Shown here: piece by piece, positions 46,238-55,550 of the stretch | Layout: each line of letters opens with the position of its first letter | Position numbering within the stretch: the first letter of the stretch is position 1 | From: Sinohyriopsis cumingii | Taxonomy: Eukaryota > Mollusca > Bivalvia > Unionida > Unionidae | Reading direction: 5' to 3' | Assembly: GCA_028554795.2 (NCBI GenBank) | Contig: CM068830.1 | Span: 46,452,227-46,516,226 of the forward strand | DNA: 64,000 nt | Program-made: the position numbers and the translations under genes | The notes under the pieces: model-generated | What the model was told of the DNA's origin: nothing | What the model saw: the letters and a program-made list of their open reading frames with translations, nothing else | Database searches by the model: none

Positions 46238-46266
46238 GGGGGATGTTTTCCTTCACGTCCGCGCTT
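46238..46266 (+). promoter_or_regulatory. Repeated promoter box, copy 1
   Basis: GGGGATGTTTTCCTTCACGT followed by CCGCGC, about 65 nt before ATG 46331. The same box precedes the next two genes (47081, 47771, 47840). The CACGTCCGCG part is CRE/E2F-like. A TTTAAG takes the place of a TATA box. Confidence 0.75.
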
Positions 46267-46330
46267 TGACTTTAAGAACCGGGGTTGTTTCCAGTCTAAC
46301 CATCCATTGTCGACTCATCCTCCTACGAAG

Positions 46331-46675
46331 ATGTGCTCCAAACTAGCTAAACTCAACGAAGCCTACGTGAATTTGCATAGGGTCAGACACAGTCTGATAC
46401 CGAAGCCAGAAGAAATAGAGAATGTGAGAATGCTAAAAGTCACTGAAGACCTGATAGAAGAGCTCTTCAGAGAAGAAGTGAACAGGGAGAAAGAAGAATG
46501 GACGGAGAAGTACAGACTTCAGAGACAGCAGCAACAGCAGCAGCAGCAACCTGAACCTGACAGAGGCTTTGTCGATTGTCGTATCGACACCAAAGAGTTC
46601 TTCGTCTCTTTCCGAAGAAGCAGACCTATCGCCAGAAAGTCTATCCTCAGAGGACATCGCATTCTTAGAAACTAA
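46331..46675 (+). CDS. Charged coiled-coil protein, right-end gene 1 (114 aa)
   Basis: ATG 46331 is chosen because it follows the promoter box; the frame upstream has no ATG. A helical N-terminus (KLAKLNEAYVNLHRVRHSLI) leads into Glu/Arg/Lys-rich helix, a poly-Gln run of eight, and a Ser/Arg tail. Shares the short helical-repeat plan of the two genes after it. A degraded homolog is in the relic (56775-57140, minus). Ends 29 nt before a histone-type stem-loop. Function unknown. Confidence 0.7.
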   Translation: MCSKLAKLNEAYVNLHRVRHSLIPKPEEIENVRMLKVTEDLIEELFREEVNREKEEWTEKYRLQRQQQQQQQQPEPDRGFVDCRIDTKEFFVSFRRSRPIARKSILRGHRILRN

Positions 46676-46701
46676 AAAAAGATTGCCATAGCAAACAAAA
46701 A

Positions 46702-46743
46702 AACAGCCCTTTTCAGGGCTACCCAATACTCTAGAAAAGAAAT
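46702..46743 (+). terminator. Histone-type 3' stem-loop (right-end gene 1)
   Basis: AGCCCTTTTCAGGGCT (46705-46720), then ACCCA and a GAAAAGAAAT box 14 nt past the stem. The outer stem pair is A-T instead of G-C, keeping the pairing. Confidence 0.75.
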
Positions 46744-47080
46744 AACGATAAATTTGCCAATGTGTGTAGGTAGAGTAGTGTGAATATAAACACTAACTCT
46801 TTTTTAAAAAATGTGAGGGTATGTGTTTGTGTGTTTGTGTTTGTAAGTGCTCAAGTAAGTTGGTATGGATAGTAGATTAAAATAATGTCTTTTTTTGGGC
46901 GTTTGAGGTGTATATTTGTGGTTAGATTGGATTGCTTTGCGTATGTGGATAGTCTATTGAAGTGATTTATAAAAAAATTTTAAAATAGTGATGGGTAGCA
47001 TAAAAAAGTGAGTGAGTGTTTCTTTTAGGTCCGCGCGTTGTTTGGTCATGATCTAAGTAAGATCAATTTTATGTTTTTAG
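46744..47080 (+). other. GT-rich spacer with duplicated block
   Basis: Starts ATTTGCCAATGTGTG, GTAGGTAGAGTAGTGTGAAT and continues GT-rich. The same block follows the next stem-loop (47546-47770), so the whole transcription unit has been duplicated. Contains a partial promoter box (GGTCCGCGCG near 47029) and TCATGATCTAAGTAAGATCA, a near-palindrome. Confidence 0.6.
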
Positions 47081-47120
47081 GGGGATGTTTTCCTTCACGT
47101 TCGCGCTTTCACTATAAATT
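47081..47120 (+). promoter_or_regulatory. Repeated promoter box, copy 2, with TATA
   Basis: GGGGATGTTTTCCTTCACGT then TCGCGC, followed by CTATAAATT at 47112-47120. The ATG is at 47171. Confidence 0.8.
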
Positions 47121-47170
47121 GAAACTCGTTCGGCAGTCTAGCTACCCTTGTTGATTGATCAACACCAAAA

Positions 47171-47479
47171 ATGAATAGCAGAATAAGCAAACTTCTTGAA
47201 CTCCAGATACATCTGGAATATGTCAGGCGCCTGTTAAATGAACTGGCCGCGGAGGCTATAATAGAAGAGGAAAGAATAAAGAAGGAAGAGGAGGAGAGAA
47301 GACAGAGGGAAGAGGAGAAAAAGAAAATAGGAGAGAGGATGTCGTACAATATTCCCGAGACAGAGGATTGGGGTGTTGAAGCGAATCATCCTCCCTCTGC
47401 GCTCCCCAAAATAAAGGTGAAAGGAGACTGGGGAATAAGATGCGTGTGTGGCGCCAGGCCAGGAAGGTGCCATCATTAA
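47171..47479 (+). CDS. Charged coiled-coil protein, right-end gene 2 (102 aa)
   Basis: N-terminal amphipathic helix (RISKLLELQIHLEYVRRLLN) followed by an almost pure Glu/Lys/Arg helix, then a Trp/Pro loop and a Cys/His end (WGIRCVCGARPGRCHH) that could bind metal. Promoter box plus TATA upstream; histone-type stem-loop 27 nt after the stop. Both the helix and the Cys/His end are conserved in the relic (55583-56391, minus), which argues for selection on the protein. Function unknown. Confidence 0.75.
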   Translation: MNSRISKLLELQIHLEYVRRLLNELAAEAIIEEERIKKEEEERRQREEEKKKIGERMSYNIPETEDWGVEANHPPSALPKIKVKGDWGIRCVCGARPGRCHH

Positions 47480-47503
47480 ATAGGTGCATCTGGAGTTCAA
47501 AAA

Positions 47504-47545
47504 AACAGCCCTTTTAAGGGCTACCCAATACTCTAAAAAAGAAAT
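47504..47545 (+). terminator. Histone-type 3' stem-loop (right-end gene 2)
   Basis: AGCCCTTTTAAGGGCT (47507-47522), then ACCCA and a purine box (AAAAAAGAAAT) 13 nt beyond. The loop is TTTA, still within the histone loop variation. Confidence 0.7.
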
Positions 47546-47770
47546 AACCATCAATTTGCCAATGTGTAGGTAGAGTAGTGTGAATATAAACACTGATTCT
47601 TTTTTCATAGTGTGAGGGTATGTGTTTGTGTGTTTGTGTGTTTGTGTTTGTGTTTGTGATTGTAAGCGCTCACGTACGATTGTGTGGATAGTAAATTATG
47701 GATTTGTTTATTGTTTATTAGCGTATGTGGAGAGTATAGTTTGGGTTTTATTATATGAAATGAGAAAAGT
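47546..47770 (+). other. Second copy of the GT-rich spacer
   Basis: Matches 46744-46860 closely at its start (GTAGGTAGAGTAGTGTGAAT, ATATAAACACT, GTGAGGGTATGTGTTTGTG). No gene. Confidence 0.65.
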
Positions 47771-47877
47771 GGGGATGTTTTCCTTCACGTCCGCGCGTTG
47801 TTTGATCATGATCTAGGTAAGATCAATTTTTATGTCTTAGGGGATGTTTTCCATCACGTCCGCGCTTTTCGTATAAG
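47771..47877 (+). promoter_or_regulatory. Repeated promoter boxes, copies 3 and 4, with TATA-like site
   Basis: Two boxes at 47771-47796 and 47840-47866 flank TCATGATCTAGGTAAGATCA. A GTATAAG at about 47871 is TATA-like. The ATG is at 47928. Confidence 0.7.
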
Positions 47878-47927
47878 AATCCACAGTATTCGTCGTTCAA
47901 ACCATTCTGCAAAGAATAAAAAAGAAG

Positions 47928-48311
47928 ATGGCTTCGAACCACCTTGACAAAATGGAAAAATTGCAAAACGTCCTGGACAATTTAGGAATGATGGAGCAAA
48001 TGTTGGTTAACCTAAACGAGGATCACTATTCTTATAGTCCCCATCGAGTGAAGATGGAGATAAACAATTTACGAAAAATATAGGTAATCATCAGTGATCT
48101 GTTGAAAGAAATAAAGGAGGAGAAGGAGGATGAAGAGGAAAGGATAAGGATGAGAGCATGGAACGAAAAAATTGAAAAAGAAGAAGAAAATGAGAAGAGG
48201 AAGAAAGAAGAGGAGGAGAAGAAAGAAGAGGAGGAGAAAAGAAAGAAAGAAAAGAAGAGAAAAAGTGTAGGACAGAAAATTAGAAGCTGGTGGAGAAATA
48301 GAAGAAATTAG
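47928..48311 (+). pseudogene. Charged coiled-coil protein, right-end gene 3 (in-frame TAG)
   Basis: The ATG at 47928 opens a helical frame (HLDKMEKLQNVLDNLGMMEQ) that meets TAG at 48081-48083 and continues in the same frame to 48311 with a Glu/Lys/Arg helix and basic end (GQKIRSWWRNRRN). Same plan as right-end genes 1 and 2. As assembled it is a 51-residue peptide unless the TAG is read through. Ends 24 nt before the stem-loop in the right terminal repeat. Confidence 0.6.
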
Positions 48312-48330
48312 AAGAAGAAGAAGAAGAAAA

Positions 48331-48656
48331 CCAAAGGCCCTTTTCAGGGCCAGCCATATTTCTCGAAAAGAGAATGACTTTTCAATTGCCTACCCCTTTT
48401 TTAAATTTAAAAAATTTAAAAAAAAAAAATCCCATGTTCAATTCCCCTTGTCCCTAGACAAGCCCAAACTATATTCCCCATGTTAAATTTCCCTTGAGGC
48501 TAAAACGACCCAAGACTATTTCCCATGTTAAATTCCCCTTGAGGCTAAAACGACCCACGATTTTTCTCCATGTTATATTTCCATTGAGGCTAAAACGACC
48601 CAGGGGTGTTTTTAAAGCTAATTCCCATTGAGGCTAAAGTGACCCCATTCACTACT
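48331..48656. repeat. Right terminal inverted repeat
   Basis: 326 bp, reverse complement of 28284-28613. Ends CCCCATTCACTACT directly before TACAGG. Holds the mirror set of 45-bp subrepeats (about 48430-48630). Confidence 0.92.
48333..48373 (+). terminator. Histone-type 3' stem-loop at the inner edge of the right terminal repeat
   Basis: AAAGGCCCTTTTCAGGGCC (stem-loop 48336-48351), then AGCCA and CGAAAAGAGA 13 nt beyond. Mirror image of the block at 28570-28611. Confidence 0.75.
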
Positions 48657-48662
48657 TACAGG
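48657..48662. repeat. Right 6-bp target-site duplication
   Basis: TACAGG, identical to 28278-28283. Confidence 0.9.
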
Positions 48663-50432
48663 TATATCAAATTTTGATCCGCCCATGGCGCATTAATAAG
48701 CGTATATAAATATAGTTTCAACATTCGGCTATCTTTCAACAGTAAGGAAACACCACCTGACCGACCTGTCCAATAGGGAAAAGTTCGAATATTATAAACA
48801 TATTTTGTTATTAGCAACTGTCAACACGTAAGTAATCATTTATTTATAGATCCTATGCAATGTTACGTTCTCTTATAAAATAAAAAATAGACCCTATACA
48901 CGTAAGAAATTCAGTTTCAGATCATCACTACAATTTACAGCAATGAAAAGAAATTTAAAACATTGACAGAATAATGTACTAGGACTTACAAAAAATATAG
49001 ATATACATGACAATATATATAGTCAGCATTGTTTGACAAATATAAAATGAGATATGCATTCTTAGTTTAGTTGATATGGGCCCACTTAAAAAAAGAGCAC
49101 CAACACTGAATTGTCCCTTCTGGGGCTCTTTATTTCTCACACAGTATCCATACCAATTTGTGTCATTTGACCCTTACTACCTCATAGTAGATACATCAAC
49201 CGTCCAATGATCTAACACGTAGTTGGAAATGTCAGAAGAAATTTGGACTATACATATACATGTAAATATCCCTTACTTGTGTGATATTCATGTAAGAATG
49301 CAACTGTAATAAAAATACATTGCTATATTTCTTCTCCATCTATGTAACTGATTTGTGCTAATTATTGTACCCCGTTCAGAGAACGGGTAGTAAAAGAAAG
49401 AAAAAATATCACAATACATATATGCGACCTGCATACATCTACCTGATTTCTCTGTCCGTGCTATATAATTTTCTTTAAACTCAAAGCATGATCTGAGTTA
49501 GTCAAAAAAATGTCACGCACACCAAAATTGGGACTTTGCAATAAACTTACTTAGCAAAAAAAAAAAAGATTGATTACTAGTGGTTTTCGGTCTCTGAATT
49601 GCACATCTTTCCACAATGTTGCAATGTGTGCGTAATATCAGATGAAGCGCTAGGTACGGAAACTCTTAGTCAATGTGACCTACGCTCCAGTCATCATTCA
49701 ACACTGGTCAGTTATTTATGTATTTCTACCCAAATACCCAAACCACGCATGATCTACTTAATTATTTCTCTGAATTTTTGTTTTTACAGGCTAATACAAA
49801 TTGAAGAGTTTAATTGGAACAGACACTGTTGCCAAGCAACCTATATATCAATGAAAATGTGTCACATTTTGCATTTGCTTGAGTCCTAAAATACATCTAG
49901 CGTTCAGAATTGCAGAAGGTATAAGGAACCACCTTCTGTTAATGACAGCATTCTTACTCATGTATAATAGTCTAGTTTATATCAGTAATAATGTATGTAA
50001 GCCACGATACTGAGATGTACCACATCACTATTTAAATGTCCTTAACAAAAATCTAAAAATATATGTTTTCTTAAACTTTTTGGCTTCTTCGGTAAATCAC
50101 TTCAGCGGATAAGCTGACATTTACCCTTTATTCTGAGAACATTTGTGACATATTCCATATATAAAAAGTATAACTGTCCAGTTTCCTCACTTGCCGTGCA
50201 TGTGTGTGTGTGTTTGTGCGTAATAAATAACGCAAATAGAAGGAATATGCTGTTTTGCTACATATTTCTAGCTTCGTTCCTGTCATATCTCAATATAAAT
50301 AAAGTCAGATCTCCACAAATCTGAACTAAGTTGAGGTATGTTTGTTTACAGACGGCGAACGGTCATCACAATCAAAACTACTAACCAATTTCTCTTACTT
50401 GCACTTTTGTAAAGTCATAGGGCAGATAACAG
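48663..50432. other. Non-coding DNA right of the Polinton
   Basis: No supported gene. A short perfect hairpin, CCCGTTC-AGA-GAACGGG, lies near 49371-49387. Confidence 0.5.
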
Positions 50433-50660
50433 TATTAAATATTGCAAGGATCAGTCACTGGTCCTATATTCTTGCTCTACATTGGGTTCCGCAAGGATCA
50501 TTCCTTGGTCCGGATATTCATGCTCTACATTAATGGTCTGCCCAGTATTATATTTGTACAAAGTGGCCTCTTTGTTGGTGATACTGTCATATATTTTACT
50601 ACAAATAATGAATAAAATAATCGTACTCTCCATCAGTAGGTCTAGATATGCTTCATGTTT
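50433..50660 (+). pseudogene. Relic of a LINE reverse transcriptase
   Basis: Contains WVPQGSFLGP, then in a shifted frame YINGLPSIIF and SGLFVGDTVIYF. These are the GVPQGSxLGP and F(A/V)DDT blocks of non-LTR reverse transcriptases, with the catalytic YxDD-type motif already decayed to VGDT. At least one frameshift and several changes; a dead fragment. Confidence 0.65.
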
Positions 50661-51779
50661 CGAAAAGAGAATCTGACATAGAGTCCCCCTTCCCCCCCCA
50701 AAAAAAAAAATAAAAAAAAATAAAAAAAATCAAGTATTCCAGGTCACTAATCAAGAAACCATGTATCTTTAAAATTAATTTTGAATGGACATATCTTGCA
50801 CAAAGTGTCCAAAAATAACAATTTAATTTTGTAAATAATGTTTCTCCAACATTATGTAATCAATCAAATTAACGTTAGGAAGATGTTCCGTTACCTCTTG
50901 AATCAAGCTAAAAGACCAAATATTTCGTTTGTCCTTAGGACATGCCATACAGTCTGGATTAGCAATCCTTGATCTATTAGCGTGAATTGGTAAATATTCC
51001 CAATATGGCTTCCATTTATAAAAAAAAAAAAAAAAAAAAACACAAAAAAACCGAAACGGCTCCGGTAGTGAATTCATTCAGTTACCATCTAGATAATTTG
51101 TATTATTCTATTAACTTCAACATGTAATTTTTCATGCTTTTTTCTAAATTAATAAATACTGATCTATGTTTAAATTTACTCCAACAAAATTCCTGAAATT
51201 TACCGTTAAAATTAATGAAGAGCTAAAGTATAAAAAATCAGCAAGTACATTACCTCCTTTGACTAAGGCACGGTTTACTGTTACGTGTAAGGTCATTGTG
51301 GAACAAAGCGATCAGCCACTAATGGAAAGGTATACTAAGTATACAGTATTTTCAAGCAAAAAATGGTTGATTTTGTGTATCGTAATGCACATGTATAAAG
51401 AAAAAATAATAAAAAGTGTTTCTTTCTTTATTTTAATTTATAAAAGAATAAAGACGCATAAAATATAAAAATCTGCAGATTATTATGGGACAAACCAAAA
51501 AGTATTAAGAGCAGACCCTTTTTCTCATTCTATATATTTCTAAGCATACTACTAGTGATCGAATGATCACAGCTGCTTCTAAACGTCGCATAAAGGATTT
51601 AGACATATAATAAAGCGCTGACAATGAAAAATAAAAGAGGAGACAGATAATAAGAAAAAATAATACAAAATAAATCGTTCTCTTTCATAGGATAAAGAAA
51701 TTTAAACTGCAAACACATTTGTTACAACACCTTTACTTGCTAGATTATCACGGGTAACAAATATACCAAATATAATAGA
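50661..51779. other. Non-coding DNA with A-runs
   Basis: Poly-A tracts at about 50699-50730 and 51018-51041. The first may be the tail of the LINE relic. No gene supported. Confidence 0.5.
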
Positions 51780-52020
51780 TGACCGCTCCAGTAGCCTAAC
51801 TAGAGCGTACGCCTCGCTTGGTGATCAGCATTAAGAGGTTAGTGTTAGGACTGATCGGCCTGGTGTCAGGATAATGTGACTTTGTGGGACATGACGATAC
51901 ATGTCTGCGGCATGATGCCCCAATACTATACATCACTATAAACTGCCACATTCCAGATATCGTAGCGATATGATTGAAACATTTTTCAAGCTATGTTAAA
52001 AATCCAAATCACACACACTT
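51780..52020 (+). mobile_element. Dispersed SINE-like repeat, copy B
   Basis: CCGCTCCAGTAGCCTAACTA (A-box-like) starts it; CAGCATTAAGAGGTTAGTGT and GGCCTGGTGTCAGGATAATG follow, then CACTATAAACTGCCACATTC and a CACACA tail. Shared with 23703-23815 and 55795-55985. Confidence 0.65.
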
Positions 52021-52313
52021 AAATATAAAAGAGAACATGGCGATAAATTATGCTAGCAGATAAGGGTTTACGTTTTAATGTGGCGGTGCCCCCAGTACAG
52101 CATTAAACAGAACTGCGTTTAATTTCCGATGTGTTAAATTGTTACTTTTGACTTTATTACGGATCTGATGTATTTTTGTTTCTCAGAGTTGCTTGTATTA
52201 TATAAACGTTAGAAAAGAAGCATACCGGTAGATCAATTGAAGGTACGTTATTTTCGTAATTCTCTCCATCAGTTGATTTTTTTTTTCTTCTCTTCATCTA
52301 CCAATGACCATAC

Positions 52314-52482
52314 TGACATCAATTGTAGCATTATTGTTTAAATTACATCAATTGTAGCAATATCGTTTAATGACACCAATTGTAGCATTAGTGTTTTAAT
52401 GATATCAATTGTAGCATTAGTGTTTTGATGACATTAATTGTAGCATTAGTGTTTTAATGACATCAATTGAAGAATTATCTTT
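52314..52482 (+). repeat. Minisatellite of about 33 bp, five copies
   Basis: Unit: TGACATCAATTGTAGCATTA followed by GTGTTTTAA, with small variations. Confidence 0.85.
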
Positions 52483-52854
52483 TCAATTTGATAAATTTAC
52501 ACAGATAACTATCCACTTAATATCCTATGCAGATTCCCTGTATTATAATCTCTGCGCGAAAATAAACTCAAACCATTTGTGACCATACATATTAAAACAC
52601 AATATTGAATGTACTATTATGACAAATTAACCAGGACTAGAAGACACTGACTATAGCAATTAACCATAAATCATTGTTTTTTGATAGATTTAAAAAGTGA
52701 AAACAATTTCAGAACACTGATTTCTTTTTACAGTCTTGGGATTCTTACATCCGGAAATCATATATCCGTTACATATTGAATCTTTAAACACGATCATTTG
52801 ACAATTTAATCAGCACGTTTATCGGTTATATTTGCAAAATCCTCAGTGTGTAGC

Positions 52855-53050
52855 GTATGGGGACGATATAACGACAATGGAAAAACACATTCAGCCCCCC
52901 GAGACATTATTGCGACAAGACTTTTCAGATCACCATGGGGCGATAAAGCGACAAGGAGAATTGAAGATGGGGAATATTAGGACTGGGAAAGTGGGGTTAT
53001 TGTATAGTGATAATAGGAATGGAAAAGGTGAGGTGACGTCATGGTACTGG
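52855..53050. repeat. Possible degenerate Polinton terminal-repeat sequence
   Basis: GGGGACGATATAACGACAATGGAA and GCGACAAGGAGAATTGAAGA resemble the 45-bp subrepeats of the Polinton ends (GGTCGTTTTAGCCTCAATGG; CAAGGGGAATTGAACATGGG). It may be the outer end of the relic element or of a third copy. Confidence 0.35.
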
Positions 53051-53152
53051 ATATTGGTAACAATGTAGCAAGGGGCTGACCTGAATGCGCGCTACTCTAG
53101 GGAGAGACGAATACAGGAGAGATATAGACATATAAATAATTAAATAATTATA

Positions 53153-53275
53153 GGTTATTGCATTTGTATGGGAAAATATGAGCAAGTTTTTTATGTAAAT
53201 ACTGAACTACCTTGGGAGTTCAGTATATCCATCAGACAAAACGAGTTCATATTTTCCCATACAAATGTAATAACC
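53153..53275. repeat. Nested foldback element
   Basis: Outer arms of 29 nt (53153-53181 and 53247-53275; GGTTATTGCATTTGTATGGG... and its complement) enclose a second palindrome (ACTGAACT ... AGTTCAGT, about 53201-53224). MITE-like. Confidence 0.75.
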
Positions 53276-54469
53276 TTTTTATTATATGCTCATTTTCTTA
53301 TTCTACCTAATGCTTAATTATATTAACAAAATACACTACAAGAAACAAAGTAACTGAATGTATGCCGTATTCCAAACTAAATACACAAGCGCAGATTCAT
53401 CATTACACAACAACAACATTATTAATGTGCACATAACTCGGCCCAGATAAATTTGAACTTAGTCGCGCGCTCGACATAACTTTCGAGAAGATGGCGTGTC
53501 TAGTTATAATTGAAATCTGGAATCATATTGTGAATGAATGCGCATTGCAACAACATTTCCATTTGATCTGGAATGAATAGATTCTGGTACCTTTTCGATT
53601 CTACGAAATTTCGTGATTATGGACTGGATTTATGTGACAATTCCACATGAAATACATCGGATTGAAGAAGCTAGGGAGAAGAGTGTTGACATCCGCAAAT
53701 GCGTTTCTGTTTCTGTCACTGAATATTTGAAATCATAATGTGGGAAAATATGAAGTCTTTCAATGAAGACTTTCAATTGCTATTATCAAAAACACGCTAT
53801 AGAATGTAATGCTTATTTCATTTTGAGTGCAGTAAAGAGGATGTAATTGCACTTATATTCGAAATTACAGTACAATTTCGAAATGTGTAATCAAGATTGA
53901 GAACCTATGACATGGCTCATGTAATTCGGATTTGCAGAACTAAGAAAGTACATTTCAAGAAAATTCGGGATGTAAAAAAATATATGTTTTCGCCATTCTT
54001 ATTACCAGCTAAAGAAGACAGTTTATGCCTTGTCATGTTATTTGTAAGGACCCTTTCTGGCGTCTACTGTATAGCAAGCCTAATTCCGAAACAGTGTATG
54101 AACAAAGGTAACGCGGAATGTGCCAAAACAGCTGATATGTGGCAGTTCACGAAACATCTGCTTTACTTCATTCAGAAACAAATTTAATCAGCCAAAACGT
54201 AAAGCGCCTACTACGCGAGTGTACATGATTTGTTTACAAATCAAAAGTGCTGGCGTCTGCGTCTTTTGTTTGTTTACAATAGAAAGTAGTTCCATTATGC
54301 AAGAGAATGCAATATGACGGTGTGCAATATCGTAAAATACTGAACATTCTGACAATGTAAAGTTAACGGAGAAAAAAAATGAGCATATAATAAATAACAC
54401 ATGACGTAGAGATTGATACCGTTGTGCAAATGAGAACATATAAGGAAAACACAATGAGAACGTAATGGG
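53276..54469. other. Non-coding DNA
   Basis: No supported gene; open frames lack domains. Confidence 0.45.
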
Positions 54470-54612
54470 ACAAGGGGAATTTAATATGGATGAATTTAAC
54501 ATGGGTGGGACTGTATAGCGGGACGAGGGAAAATTTAAAATAGGTTGTGACTATCTAGAGACAATGGGGAATTTGTATAGGGACTGTCTGGAGACAAGGA
54601 TGGTAGAGGGCC
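54470..54612. repeat. Degenerate terminal-repeat motifs of the relic
   Basis: GGGACAAGGGGAATTTAATATGG, then GAATTTAACATGGG and GAGACAATGGGGAATTTG are diverged versions of the subrepeats in the intact Polinton's ends. Confidence 0.6.
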
Positions 54613-54729
54613 AAACACAACAGAAATAAAGACAGACATATACTGATATAACCCCAAGATTTATATATAAATCATTACCTAGACCTGAAATTATGTTGGC
54701 AGTGTTCATAAATTTTCATAATTGTTATG

Positions 54730-55470
54730 ATGAAGAATAAAAACAAAGACAAAATATACTATCCACACAGAAGAGAAGGGGAAAATAAACCCAGTATATA
54801 CCATCGAAAATACCCCAATATTTACACATCCAAACACATATCTACTATCTACACAAAGGTACTCGCACGAATACAAACACAATATCTATTATCCACAAAA
54901 ATGTACGCGAACGCACACGAACATAATATCTACTATCCCCATATACGTATCCAAATGCATACAAACCACGAATATACTATCCTCACAACGTACGCTAACG
55001 TATACAAACCCCACATATACTATACACACACGGGAAGAAGAAAAAACAAACCCAAATATACTATACTCACAACGTACGCGAACGCACACACACACACACA
55101 GACACACACACAAACACACACACACACACACACACAAATACGCACACACACCACAGAGGAAAAAAGAAAAAACTAAACCAAAGTATACTCTCCACACAGA
55201 GGCAAGAGGAAAAAAAAAACAAAATATACTATCCACAGAGAGAGAAGAGAAAACGAACTAACCTAAATATACTATCCACAAACATGTACTCGCACGCAAA
55301 CACACACTCTACTATCCACACAAACACACACTCTACTATCTACACATACGTTCTCGCATGCATACAAATACACAAATAAATACACACATGCGCACCAACA
55401 AACTTACGTGAACTCATGCAAACACAAACACACACACAAATATCAGTACAGGAATTAGTGCTTATAGTGA
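54730..55470 (-). repeat. Expanded CA/GT-rich tandem repeats in the relic
   Basis: About eight to ten loosely repeated modules with ACGTACGCGAACGCACAC and ATATACTATCCACACA. On the minus strand these match the GT-rich spacers of the intact element (GTGTTTGTGATTGTAAGCGC; TGTGTGGATAGTA). Includes a (CA)n tract at about 55086-55137. Confidence 0.65.
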
Positions 55471-55502
55471 TATTACTCAACACCCACACAAGTTTGCAAC
55501 TT

Positions 55503-55550
55503 GAATAGTCTCTTTTCTAGAGCTCTGGTGAGCCCTGAAAAGGGCTGGGT
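55503..55550 (-). terminator. Histone-type stem-loop in the relic, copy 1
   Basis: Minus strand: AGCCCTTTTCAGGGCT (55531-55546) with a perfect stem, then CTAGAAAAGAGA about 14 nt beyond the stem. It lies 36 nt past the stop of the coiled-coil pseudogene. Confidence 0.7.

Larger units (their letters stand above)
28284..48656 (+). mobile_element. Polinton/Maverick (adintovirus-like) element, full length
   Basis: A 20,373-bp element with inverted terminal repeats of about 330 bp, a 6-bp target duplication and the core Polinton gene set: protein-primed PolB, retroviral-type integrase, FtsK/HerA-type packaging ATPase, adenain-like protease, double-jelly-roll major capsid protein and penton. Base composition is richer in GC than the host flanks. 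Genes lie nearly end to end, most are on the plus strand, and many have a TATAAA-type box. Accessory genes include two BIR proteins, an F-box-like family, a zinc knuckle protein and charged coiled-coil proteins at the ends. The exact target duplication and similar terminal repeats suggest a fairly recent insertion. Several genes carry one-base frame breaks or in-frame TAG codons, so this copy as assembled would not be autonomous. Confidence 0.95.

Noticed and set aside
44665..48083. Reassignment of TAG as a sense codon
   Set aside because: Other genes in the element end at ordinary stops and animal nuclear codes do not reassign TAG; only two cases are seen.
49371..49387. Hairpin CCCGTTC-AGA-GAACGGG as another histone-type end
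   Set aside because: Loop length and flanks differ from the histone type and no gene precedes it.
54727..55236. ORFs in the CA-rich array
   Set aside because: Repeat-driven frames; the region is better explained as expanded Polinton spacer.
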